From NCBI GenBank assembly GCA_002705795.1, contig PAHG01000013.1, positions 30,080 through 64,954 on the forward strand: a stretch of DNA of 34,875 nucleotides, read 5' to 3'. The notes beneath the pieces are model-generated. The model was given only the letters and a program-made list of their open reading frames with translations, made no database searches and had not been told where the DNA came from. Of the stretch, positions 1-8,846 are shown in pieces (the stretch's first letter is position 1; every line of letters starts with the position of its first letter). The DNA is from Gammaproteobacteria bacterium. Its GTDB lineage: Bacteria; Pseudomonadota; Gammaproteobacteria; Pseudomonadales; Litorivicinaceae. Made by a program: the position numbers and the translations under genes.

Positions 1-762
1 GGTGCTGTTGCTCTCGCTTTCTGGGGTATCGATGGATTCTGGGTGATGCCGCTTGTTCTGTTAGGCGGTATTGTGGGCGGGCTGGTTTGGGGAGCAATCC
101 CAGCATTTTTAAAGGTCCGGTTCAACGCGAATGAGATTTTGGTCTCACTGATGCTGACCTATGTCGCGATACTGTTGTTGAGCGTGATGGTGCATGGACC
201 CTTGCGTGATCCCGACGGATTTAACTTTCCCGAGAGTCGATTATTCCACGACGCCGCAACGCTACCGAAATTGTTCTCCGCTGGTCGTGGGCATCTCGGA
301 TTCATTTTTGCGATCTTGTTCGCGGTATTGGGAACCTGGATGGTCAAGCAATGGCATATCGGGTTTGAGATGCGTGTCACCGGATTATCACAAAGCGCCG
401 CGAGGTTTGCTGGATATAGTCGCGATCGAACGGTCTGGATCGCACTCTTAATTGGTGGGGCCATAAGCGGGTTCGCTGGCGTCGTCGAGGTCACTGGGAA
501 CATTGGCCAGTTGGTACCGAACATCTCTCCGTCGTACGGTTTTACAGCAATTATTGTGGCTTTCCTTGCGAGATTGCATCCATTGGCTGTGATTCCTGCT
601 GGATTACTGGTCGCCCTATCCTATTTGGCCGGCGAGGCTGCGCAGTTGTCTTTAGGTATCCCCGCGGCCAGCACCCAAGTGTTTCAGGGACTATTGTTAT
701 TTTTCTTGTTGGGAACCTCGATTCTTGTGAATTACCGGGTTCGGTTAGAGCGGGTTAGTTGA
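1..762 (+). CDS. ABC transporter permease, BMP/nucleoside family (5'-truncated by window edge)
   Basis: Reading frame is open from base 1 through the listed ORF start at 43. Multi-TM permease of the BPD_transp_2 type (ANEILVSLMLTYVAILL); followed by a second permease and a BMP-type SBP. Confidence 0.85.
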   Translation, partial: GAVALAFWGIDGFWVMPLVLLGGIVGGLVWGAIPAFLKVRFNANEILVSLMLTYVAILLLSVMVHGPLRDPDGFNFPESRLFHDAATLPKLFSAGRGHLGFIFAILFAVLGTWMVKQWHIGFEMRVTGLSQSAARFAGYSRDRTVWIALLIGGAISGFAGVVEVTGNIGQLVPNISPSYGFTAIIVAFLARLHPLAVIPAGLLVALSYLAGEAAQLSLGIPAASTQVFQGLLLFFLLGTSILVNYRVRLERVS

Positions 763-763
763 T

Positions 764-1687
764 ATGGATCATGGCTTACTGACATCAATTATACATGCCA
801 TTATCGTCGCCTCTACGCCACTAGTGTTTGCGGGTTTGGGTGCCCTGATCCAAGAACGAGCCGGCGTCCTTAATCTGGGTATCGAGGGTCTTATGATTGT
901 GGGTGCCCTCGCGGGATTTGCGTCTGCACTGGCTGGCTACCCTCTCGTCGTCTCTGTAGTTATGTCGGGACTTGCTGGAGCAGCGTTAGCGTCAATTTTT
1001 GCGTTGCTGGTTTTAAGGCTCTACGCCAACCCCGTAGCGACTGGTTTGGCATTGACACTATTTGGATTGGGATTGAGTGCTCTGGCTGGTTCACAATATG
1101 TTGGGCAGGCCGCTCCGCAGGTATCGGAATGGATAATTCCTGTTTTGAGCGATATACCAGTCATCGGTCGTGCCTTCTTCTCTCATGATCCCCTCGTGTA
1201 CCTGTCGATCATAGTGGCCGGTGTCATGTGGTGGTTCTTAACAAAGTCTCGTACCGGATTGATTCTTCGGGCCGTGGGCGAGAACCACTCTTCGGCCCAC
1301 TCCCTGGGTTTCTCGGTTTTAGGTATTCGTTTCTTGGCAATAGTTTCTGGCGGGGCCTTGGCGGGTATTGGCGGAGCATATTTGACGCTTGTACAGACCC
1401 CGTTGTTTGTGGAAGGTATGACCGCGGGGAGGGGCTGGATAGCGCTTGCACTGGTCGTGTTTGCGTCATGGCGGCCGTTTAGAGTGATTGCAGGCGCCTA
1501 CTTGTTTGGGGGCGTGTCTATTGTCCAGTTGCATGGTCAAGCTTTGGGAATATCCATAGCCGCCCAGTGGCTATCGATGCTACCTTATATCGTAACGATC
1601 TTAGCCCTAGTTATCATAGCTAGTCGGGGTAGGGGCGGTCATGCGGCTCCTGGATCATTAGGTATTACATTTAAGGAAAGTAAATAA
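764..1687 (+). CDS. ABC transporter permease, BMP/nucleoside family
   Basis: Hydrophobic protein with the family motif GALIQERAGVLNLGIEGLMIVGAL; 1 nt after the upstream permease. Confidence 0.88.
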   Translation: MDHGLLTSIIHAIIVASTPLVFAGLGALIQERAGVLNLGIEGLMIVGALAGFASALAGYPLVVSVVMSGLAGAALASIFALLVLRLYANPVATGLALTLFGLGLSALAGSQYVGQAAPQVSEWIIPVLSDIPVIGRAFFSHDPLVYLSIIVAGVMWWFLTKSRTGLILRAVGENHSSAHSLGFSVLGIRFLAIVSGGALAGIGGAYLTLVQTPLFVEGMTAGRGWIALALVVFASWRPFRVIAGAYLFGGVSIVQLHGQALGISIAAQWLSMLPYIVTILALVIIASRGRGGHAAPGSLGITFKESK

Positions 1688-1705
1688 CTAACGGTGGAAC
1701 TACAC

Positions 1706-2809
1706 ATGAAGAAATCAAATCTGGTGATAGGTGTCTTGGCGCTGATCGCTGTTATCGCGGCGGTAGTGTTTTTCGAGCCTGTTGAGCCCAAGAAAACGGC
1801 CGCAGTATCAGACAAAGTAAAGGTTGGCTTCGTTTATGTGGGCCCGGTCGCTGACGCTGGCTGGACTTACGAACATGACAGAGGGCGGCTCGCGGTCGAG
1901 GCCGAGTACGGCGATAGGGTTGAAACAGTTTTTGTCGAAAGTGTCTCGGAAGGTCCCGACGCCGAGCGTGTGATCGCACAGATGGCTTCTGAAGGCGCTA
2001 ACGTAGTGTTTACAACATCATTCGGGTACATGAACCCGACCATAAAGGTGGCACAGCAGTTTCCGAACGTGAGGTTCGAGCACGCGACCGGCTACAAACG
2101 GGCCGACAACGTGGCGACCTACTCGTCGCGTTTCTATGAGGGTCGTCATGTTTTAGGTTTGATCGCTGGCAAAATGACCAAGACCAATACTATCGGCTAC
2201 ATCGCCTCCTTCCCGATACCTGAGGTTGTGAGGGGCATCAACGCTGCCTATTTGGCAGCGAAGAGCGTCAATCCGGCTGTTAAGTTTAAGGTGATCTGGG
2301 TGTCAACCTGGTTCGATCCGGGTAAAGAGGCAGACGCCGCCAAGGCGCTCATCGATCAAGGTGCGGATATATTGATGCAGCACACTGATTCGGCTGCTCC
2401 CATGAAGATCGCTGAAGAACGAGGTATCTATGCTTTTGGTCAAGCGTCCGATCAAGCCGCTTATGGTCCAAACGCGCAACTGACAGCAATCATCGATGAT
2501 TGGGCACCTTACTACGTGCGCCGTGTTGGTGACTTAATGAATGGTTCGTGGTCGTCAACCGACACTTGGGGTGGTTTTGATACTGGGATGGTTGCGCTGG
2601 CGCCTTATGGCAAAGCGGTGCCAGACGACGTGAGGGCGATGGCCGAGGAGGCTCGGAAAGCCATCACCGAGGGCAGCCTTCATGCTTTCACGGGGCCAGT
2701 GAATAAGCAGGACGGGACGCCTTGGTTGAAAGCGGAAGAGACCGCTGACGACGGCACCTTGCTCGGGATGGACTTCTATGTAGAGGGGATTGAAGGCTCG
2801 TTGCCATAA
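1706..2809 (+). CDS. BMP-family (PnrA-like) substrate-binding protein
   Basis: KVGFVYVGPVADAGWTYEHDRGR, FEHATGYK and DILMQHTDS resemble BMP-family proteins. Start taken at ATG 1706 (MKKSNLVIG...) rather than GTG 1694. Confidence 0.88.
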   Translation: MKKSNLVIGVLALIAVIAAVVFFEPVEPKKTAAVSDKVKVGFVYVGPVADAGWTYEHDRGRLAVEAEYGDRVETVFVESVSEGPDAERVIAQMASEGANVVFTTSFGYMNPTIKVAQQFPNVRFEHATGYKRADNVATYSSRFYEGRHVLGLIAGKMTKTNTIGYIASFPIPEVVRGINAAYLAAKSVNPAVKFKVIWVSTWFDPGKEADAAKALIDQGADILMQHTDSAAPMKIAEERGIYAFGQASDQAAYGPNAQLTAIIDDWAPYYVRRVGDLMNGSWSSTDTWGGFDTGMVALAPYGKAVPDDVRAMAEEARKAITEGSLHAFTGPVNKQDGTPWLKAEETADDGTLLGMDFYVEGIEGSLP

Positions 2810-2824
2810 ATTGTGCGAGGCAAG

Positions 2825-3571
2825 TTACACGGCGTATGTGTATTTTTTATCGAACCGGTGAGATATCCGGTTCGTTATATGCCAGATCATCAATGCCTCG
2901 CCACAGAGAACGACAAGGGCGGCAAACATCAGGTCGGTTTGACCTCGCCCGTTGGCGTGTAGCATCAAGTAACCCAATCCGCTAGATGAACCGACCCATT
3001 CCCCGACGACTGCACCTATGGGTGCGACCGAGGCTGCTACGCGCACGCCTGCTAGGGTATGAGGGAGAGCGAGTGGAAGGCGAACATAGAAAAACAACCT
3101 CGATTTTCGAGGCCGAAGTGTTTGGAAAGTGGTCTCCCAAGACGGTGGTAGAGCCCGGAATCCAGATAATGTGCTAGCCGTGACCGGGAAAAAGACAATC
3201 AAAGTTGTCATCGCAAGTTTAGATGCGAATCCGTAACCAAGCCAAAGCATCAAGATTGGAGCGATAGCGAATACTGGGAGAGCTTGGCTGATGATTAAAG
3301 CGGGCATAGTGATTGATTGCAGTCGCTTAGAATCGCCGATCAGACAGGCGACTGTGAAACCGAGAAGAGAACCCAAGAGTAACCCACAAACGATCTCTAA
3401 GGCCGTGGTCGTGGCATGAACGCTTATAAAACCAGCCCTGTCGAACAAAACAACTGCAACTCTATCGGGTGTCGGCAGTATAAAGTGCGGGATATCGAAG
3501 ATAATTACTGCCGACCACCAAATAGTAATTACAAGAATCGCTGGAACCAAAAGGGCTAGGGTTCGACTCAT
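2825..3571 (-). CDS. ABC transporter permease, ThiX/SsuC-like
   Basis: BPD_transp_1-type permease; FRALPPSWETTFQTLRPRKSRLFFYVRLPLALPHTLAGVRVAAS resembles the EAA loop. Overlaps the ATPase gene by 4 nt. Confidence 0.85.
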   Translation of the reverse strand: MSRTLALLVPAILVITIWWSAVIIFDIPHFILPTPDRVAVVLFDRAGFISVHATTTALEIVCGLLLGSLLGFTVACLIGDSKRLQSITMPALIISQALPVFAIAPILMLWLGYGFASKLAMTTLIVFFPVTASTLSGFRALPPSWETTFQTLRPRKSRLFFYVRLPLALPHTLAGVRVAASVAPIGAVVGEWVGSSSGLGYLMLHANGRGQTDLMFAALVVLCGEALMIWHITNRISHRFDKKYTYAV

Positions 3572-4263
3572 AAATCACCGTCCAGAGCCTGAATTAACGC
3601 ATCATCATTCTTAAAATTACTAAGGTCGAAGGGTCCTTTTAAGCCCCCCGGAGTAATAACCATCGACTCGTTAAACCAGTCCTGGGCATCTCTTGGATCG
3701 TGTGTCACCAGGATCACTGTTTTATCGACAAGCAACTGCCCACATAACTTCGTCATTTGAATTTTGGTTGATCGGTCGAGTGCGGCAAATGGCTCATCCA
3801 GTAACACAAGTTCAGCGTCTTCGATTAGCGCCCTCGCGAGCGCTACCCGCGACCGCTGGCCTCCGCTGAGCTGGTGTGCTTTCTGATTTTCGAGATAGGA
3901 CAGCTCGACATCAATCAACAGTTGGCGTGCGTGCTCTAAGTGTTCATGGACTATTTTTTGTCTTCGTAACTTGAAGCCAAGCAAGATATTGTCGAGAACA
4001 CTCAGCCAGGGAAGAAGAGCGGGCTGCTGGGATAGGTATGCGACGCGGTGAGTCCGGCACCGAATAGCGGCCGATCCTCGGACAATTGTGTCTAACAATG
4101 TTGACTTTCCGGACCCAGATTTTCCTAGGAGCGCAACTTTTTGCCCTCTCTGAATCATCCATGTAATCGTCGCTAGGGGTGGCTGTCCCTCAAACCCAAG
4201 ACTTAAATTGTCTATGGATAGCAGCGGATCGTTTGGAGGGATTGCCTCAAATACTTTTGTCAC
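3568..4263 (-). CDS. ABC transporter ATP-binding protein, ThiZ/SsuB-like
   Basis: Walker A GKSGSGKST, signature LSGGQRSRVALARAL, Walker B LVLLDEP. Confidence 0.9.
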   Translation of the reverse strand: MTKVFEAIPPNDPLLSIDNLSLGFEGQPPLATITWMIQRGQKVALLGKSGSGKSTLLDTIVRGSAAIRCRTHRVAYLSQQPALLPWLSVLDNILLGFKLRRQKIVHEHLEHARQLLIDVELSYLENQKAHQLSGGQRSRVALARALIEDAELVLLDEPFAALDRSTKIQMTKLCGQLLVDKTVILVTHDPRDAQDWFNESMVITPGGLKGPFDLSNFKNDDALIQALDGDL

Positions 4264-4315
4264 GTTATTACTGCAGATGCTCGGGTGATCGAAAACAGTT
4301 AACCTAGGGTAGCGA

Positions 4316-4370
4316 GTTTAGATTAAACGACCTGATCGATGTTTGTCGCGTTAGATTAAAGATGTGATCG
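4316..4370. promoter_or_regulatory. Paired operator-like repeats in the divergent ABC/xdhA intergenic region
   Basis: TTAGATTAAA at 4318-4327 and 4351-4360 (33 bp apart), each followed 4-5 nt later by TGATCG. The first lies in a perfect inverted repeat GTTTA-GAT-TAAAC (4316-4328). Confidence 0.4.
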
Positions 4371-4389
4371 GTCGGGTAGGGTTGAGTTT

Positions 4390-5778
4390 ATGGAGATACA
4401 GCAGGATCTACGCAGTCATATTAGATTCTATTTCGAGGGCCAGTTGAGAATATTGAGCGATGTGCGCACGACTGACATGTTGATGCGTTGGTTGCGATCG
4501 GAGGCGATGCGGACTGGTACGAAAGAGGGTTGTAACGAGGGCGACTGCGGCGCCTGTACCTGCATCGTCGGTCATCTGAATGAGTCCGGAGTTATCCAGT
4601 TTAGATTAATCAACACCTGTATTTATCCGCTGTCTTACCTAGATGGAGCGTGGTTAATCTCGGTCGAGACTCTCAGTAGTTGTGGATCCTTGGCCTCTGT
4701 ACAAAGCGAGATGCTTCCTCTGAACCTTTCCCAGTGCGGATTCTGCACACCTGGTTTTGTGATGGCGGTCTTATATGCTCAGATTAGTCAGAAAGACCAG
4801 ACCTCAGAAGAGGCTTTGGCTGGTAACCTTTGTCGTTGCACCGGGTACGGTGGTTTGATTGAGGCAGCGCGACGCGCCCAGAGCCTTCCCATCGAGCCAG
4901 CCTTCACAGCAGAAATCCAGAAAGCTGAAAAGATTCTCAGAGACTTGCCTGCGGATGGATTCTCGATCGTTGCTGAGGGATCCAGAGTTGATGCACCAAA
5001 ATCGCTGAAGCATTTGCTAGATCTTAGAAACAGTTTTCCGTCCGCCACAATAGTATCCGGCGCGACTGATTTTGGATTATGGGTAACCAAGAAACTTGAT
5101 AGGCCAGAGCATATCATTCTAACAAAGTTTTGCATCGAGCTGACGTCTATAAGCTCTGGACCAGACGTAATTGAAACCGGGGCAGCGGTATCCATAGAGG
5201 ATTTTGGAGACAGTTTGATACCAGAATATCCTGAGCTGCGAGAATGGTTTCACAGGTTCGGTGGACCGCAAGTCCGTTGCAGCGGCACCTTGGGCGGGAA
5301 TATCGCTAACGGTTCGCCGATCGGCGACTCTAGCCCTGTTTTAATTGCCTTAGGCGCATCACTTAAAATACGTTCGTATCGTGCAGAGAGATTTATTCCT
5401 ATCGAGGATTTCTTTATCGAGTACGGGAAGCAGGATCTGCGTCCAGATGAAGTCCTGGTCTCAGTTTTGGTTCCTAGACGGAAAAACATAAAGAGATTAG
5501 TCGTAGAAAAAATCAGTAAGAGGCATGACCAGGATATAAGTATCGTTCTGGCCGCGATGGCGGAGTTCTCAAGCGGCGCTCCCCGGTACCGGCTTGCTTT
5601 CGGAGGTATGGCGGCGACACCGATGCTCGCAAAGAGGACCATGGAGTCGCTAGACCCCAACGATTTGGCCCATGACTTCAGCCCACTGTCTGACCACCGG
5701 GCGGATGCCTGGTACCGTCTCTCTGTGTCAAAAAACTTGGTTCATGATTTTCTGAGTGGAAGTGCTTCCGATGGGTAG
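4390..5778 (+). CDS. xdhA: Xanthine dehydrogenase small subunit (2Fe-2S and FAD domains)
   Basis: 2Fe-2S motifs GCNEGDCGACTC and CGFCTPGF...GNLCRCTGY; FAD domain SGATDFGLWV and GGPQVRCSGTLGGNIANGSPIGD. Confidence 0.95.
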   Translation: MEIQQDLRSHIRFYFEGQLRILSDVRTTDMLMRWLRSEAMRTGTKEGCNEGDCGACTCIVGHLNESGVIQFRLINTCIYPLSYLDGAWLISVETLSSCGSLASVQSEMLPLNLSQCGFCTPGFVMAVLYAQISQKDQTSEEALAGNLCRCTGYGGLIEAARRAQSLPIEPAFTAEIQKAEKILRDLPADGFSIVAEGSRVDAPKSLKHLLDLRNSFPSATIVSGATDFGLWVTKKLDRPEHIILTKFCIELTSISSGPDVIETGAAVSIEDFGDSLIPEYPELREWFHRFGGPQVRCSGTLGGNIANGSPIGDSSPVLIALGASLKIRSYRAERFIPIEDFFIEYGKQDLRPDEVLVSVLVPRRKNIKRLVVEKISKRHDQDISIVLAAMAEFSSGAPRYRLAFGGMAATPMLAKRTMESLDPNDLAHDFSPLSDHRADAWYRLSVSKNLVHDFLSGSASDG

Positions 5779-8092
5779 TCAGAAAAACTTGAGGATAACC
5801 TCGCCGGTCGGCTCTTCAGAACTTCACGACAGCAATTTGGAGCACTTAACTGGTCAGGCTATTTATTGTGACGATATCCCAGAACCGAAAGGCTGCCTCC
5901 ATGCGGCGTTGGTGTTGGGCCCTCTGGTTCCGATTCGAGACCTCAGCATTCAGTCGCCCGACTTGGGCCACTTCGAAAATTTGTCCGCAGTTGACCACGT
6001 TTTTTTAACCGCTGCCGATATTCCTGGTGAGAATAACGCCGGTCCCGTGGTTCACGACGAGCCACTTTTACCTGCCAACGAGACGACCTACCCTCACCAG
6101 CCCGTGGGTGCGGTTTTGTGCAAAGACCGGGACGATGCGCGTCGAATCGCTCAAGCTTATCGCGTTGATGGCCAGCCCGCGGACTCCGTAGTGTCAACCA
6201 TAACCGGGGCAGCTGAGGTGGGTCAGGTCCTCCATGAGCCACTCATTTTAGAGAACCACTTCACCGAATCATCGTTCAGCCAGTGCGCCCATATATCCCA
6301 ATGTGGAATGTCGATCGGGGGCCAAGATCATGTCTATCTGGAGGGCCAGGTAGCGTTGGCAATCCCCTCATCAGACGGTATGCACGTGGTTAGCTCGACC
6401 CAGCACCCGACAGAAGTACAGGACCTGATCGCCAACCTGCTCAATATCAACGCGGCGACCGTGACCGTCGAGATCCGCCGGATGGGCGGGGCGTTCGGTG
6501 GCAAGGAGAGCCAAGCGGCTCATTTTGCAATGTTAGCCGCCCTTGGGGCCCAGCTGACAGGTATGCCCGTGAAGCTACGCCTCGACCGAGACGACGACAT
6601 GCGAGTCACAGGTAAACGGCATGATTTCTTGGTTAACTATAAAGTCGGTTACGACTCAGAAGGCCTGATTAAAGCGGCAGATATTGAGCTGAGTTCTCGT
6701 TGCGGTTGGAGCTCCGATCTGAGCCGGTCGGTGAATGATCGGGCCCTGTTTCATGCCGAGAACGCGTACTTTATTCCCTCAATCAGAATTACTTCGAATC
6801 GGTTCAAAACAAATACCGTCTCAAATACCGCGTTTCGGGGTTTTGGAGGGCCTCAGGGGATGATGGGAGTAGAGCGCTGTATAGACGTGATCGCAAAGGC
6901 TACGGGCAAAGACCCTTTGGATGTGCGGCTTCTCAATCTCTATGGGGTTTCTGGTAGAGAGACTCCCTATGGTATGTCGGTCGAGGAAGATGTCTTGCCC
7001 GAGTTGATTCGAAAGCTTGCAGATACGTCCAACTATCGGGCCCGAAGAAAAGAAATTGACCTGAAGAATGCGCAGTCGAAACGTTCGAGGAAGGGGATCG
7101 CTCTCACGCCGGTCAAGTTCGGTATATCGTTCACTGCGAGCTTCCTGAATCAAGCCGGTGCCCTGCTGCACGTGTACAAAGATGGTACGGTTTCCATCAA
7201 TCACGGAGGCACGGAGATGGGCCAGGGGCTACATACTAAGATCCGGCAGGTCGTGGCGGGTCATTTGGGTATAGCGCTGGACACGATACAGGTTACCGCA
7301 ACCAGGACAGATAAGGTCCCCAATACCTCTCCGACCGCGGCTTCTAGTGGCTCAGACCTCAATGGAATGGCGGCGCTGATAGCTGCAGTAAAAATCAGAA
7401 AAAGGCTAGAGGCCTTCCTTCGTGAAACCTACCAAACCTCGGCCGAGGTTCATTTTTCTAATGGGGTAGTTGAGATCGAGGATCATAAACTGACATTTGC
7501 AGACCTATCGAGAAGAGCCTGGTTCGCGCGCGTCCCGCTAAGTGCGATCGGGCATTATGCGACGCCAGATATTGGTTGGGACCCTAAGACGGGTAAGGGT
7601 CGTCCTTTTTACTATTTTGCGAACGGCGCCGCGGTGACCGAGGTGGAGATCGATACCTTGACCGGGGTCTCAAAGGTCTTGAGGGCAGACATCCTTCATG
7701 ACGTCGGCAAGAGCCTCAATCCGCTCATCGACTTGGGTCAGATCGAGGGCGGGTACATCCAGGGCATGGGTTGGCTGACGTCGGAGGAGTTGGTTTATTC
7801 GACTCATGGTGAACTGATGACGCATGGTCTCAGCACATACAAGATCCCAACCGCCACTGATAGGCCTCAGATGAATATTCAGTTATGGGATGGTGCGAAT
7901 CCTCGAGAGATGCTTTACCAATCCAAGGCGGTCGGAGAACCACCGCTGATGCTGGCAATCAGTGTACATTCTGCGATTTGTCACGCTATTAGCGGTCTGA
8001 GTTCCGATAGTCGATTCTGGCCAGAACTTAACGCGCCGGCTACCCCTCAAGAAATTCTCAGGTGCGTCCAGTGCGCGATGGCTGGATCCTAG
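5771..8092 (+). CDS. xdhB: Xanthine dehydrogenase molybdopterin-binding subunit
   Basis: QHPTEVQ, GGAFGGKE, NTAFRGFGGPQGM, GGTEMGQGLHTK and VGEPPLMLA are XDH large-subunit motifs. Overlaps xdhA by 8 nt; ATG at 5771 preferred over GTG 5756. Confidence 0.95.
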   Translation: MGSQKNLRITSPVGSSELHDSNLEHLTGQAIYCDDIPEPKGCLHAALVLGPLVPIRDLSIQSPDLGHFENLSAVDHVFLTAADIPGENNAGPVVHDEPLLPANETTYPHQPVGAVLCKDRDDARRIAQAYRVDGQPADSVVSTITGAAEVGQVLHEPLILENHFTESSFSQCAHISQCGMSIGGQDHVYLEGQVALAIPSSDGMHVVSSTQHPTEVQDLIANLLNINAATVTVEIRRMGGAFGGKESQAAHFAMLAALGAQLTGMPVKLRLDRDDDMRVTGKRHDFLVNYKVGYDSEGLIKAADIELSSRCGWSSDLSRSVNDRALFHAENAYFIPSIRITSNRFKTNTVSNTAFRGFGGPQGMMGVERCIDVIAKATGKDPLDVRLLNLYGVSGRETPYGMSVEEDVLPELIRKLADTSNYRARRKEIDLKNAQSKRSRKGIALTPVKFGISFTASFLNQAGALLHVYKDGTVSINHGGTEMGQGLHTKIRQVVAGHLGIALDTIQVTATRTDKVPNTSPTAASSGSDLNGMAALIAAVKIRKRLEAFLRETYQTSAEVHFSNGVVEIEDHKLTFADLSRRAWFARVPLSAIGHYATPDIGWDPKTGKGRPFYYFANGAAVTEVEIDTLTGVSKVLRADILHDVGKSLNPLIDLGQIEGGYIQGMGWLTSEELVYSTHGELMTHGLSTYKIPTATDRPQMNIQLWDGANPREMLYQSKAVGEPPLMLAISVHSAICHAISGLSSDSRFWPELNAPATPQEILRCVQCAMAGS

Positions 8093-8787
8093 TCGAAATC
8101 ATTCGGGTGTTGGGTAGCGCCCCTCGTGCGGAAGGCGCCAGGATGTGGGTTAGTTCTGACTCGCAGGTTGGTTCGATTGGTGGTGGTCAGTTGGAGTTAT
8201 CGGCAACGGAGCGGGCTCGTCACATGATCACCGAGGGACTGCGTGAATCGCAAGTGAGTCTGCCTCTGGGTCCCGTGTTGGCTCAGTGTTGCGGAGGGAT
8301 AGTAGATTTAGCTTTCACTGCCGTGGAGGAACCAGAAAAAAATTTAGAAACTGGTTTTCCAATGGTCCTTTACGGGCTGGGACACGTGGGATCATCAATC
8401 GCCGGTATTATGGCGACGATTCCCCATCCGTTGTTGACGTTCGACGATCGAGCAGAACTAGGGGCAGCATATTCGGATCTTACTAGTTTGATGGTTTCGA
8501 TCCCCGAGAAGGCCTATCACCTTGTGATGACCTATAGTCATGAGATGGACTTTGAGATATGTAGGATACTCATTGAGCGTGACGTGAGTGGTTGCATTGG
8601 TCTGATCGGCTCTAAGTCCAAGAAAGCCAGATTTAGGAGCCGGCTGAAAAAACTCGGCCTTGATCCGGGTAGAATAAATTGCCCGATTGGTGTGGTCGGG
8701 ATCCACGGTAAGGAGCCCTCAGTTATAGCGGTATCGGCGGTGGCAGAGTTTCTTTTATGGCAAACCGCGGAGGGCATTAAAAAGTGA
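8062..8787 (+). CDS. xdhC: XdhC-family Moco insertion/maturation factor
   Basis: VLGSAPRAEGARM, QVGSIGGGQLE, LGPVLAQCCGG, MTYSHEMDFEIC and GLIGSKSKKARF. Confidence 0.92.
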   Translation: MRPVRDGWILVEIIRVLGSAPRAEGARMWVSSDSQVGSIGGGQLELSATERARHMITEGLRESQVSLPLGPVLAQCCGGIVDLAFTAVEEPEKNLETGFPMVLYGLGHVGSSIAGIMATIPHPLLTFDDRAELGAAYSDLTSLMVSIPEKAYHLVMTYSHEMDFEICRILIERDVSGCIGLIGSKSKKARFRSRLKKLGLDPGRINCPIGVVGIHGKEPSVIAVSAVAEFLLWQTAEGIKK

Positions 8788-8846
8788 AAAGTTCTTCCGG
8801 CTCACACCGTGGATATTTTTTGATATGGATCATGGCATGAGGTCCT

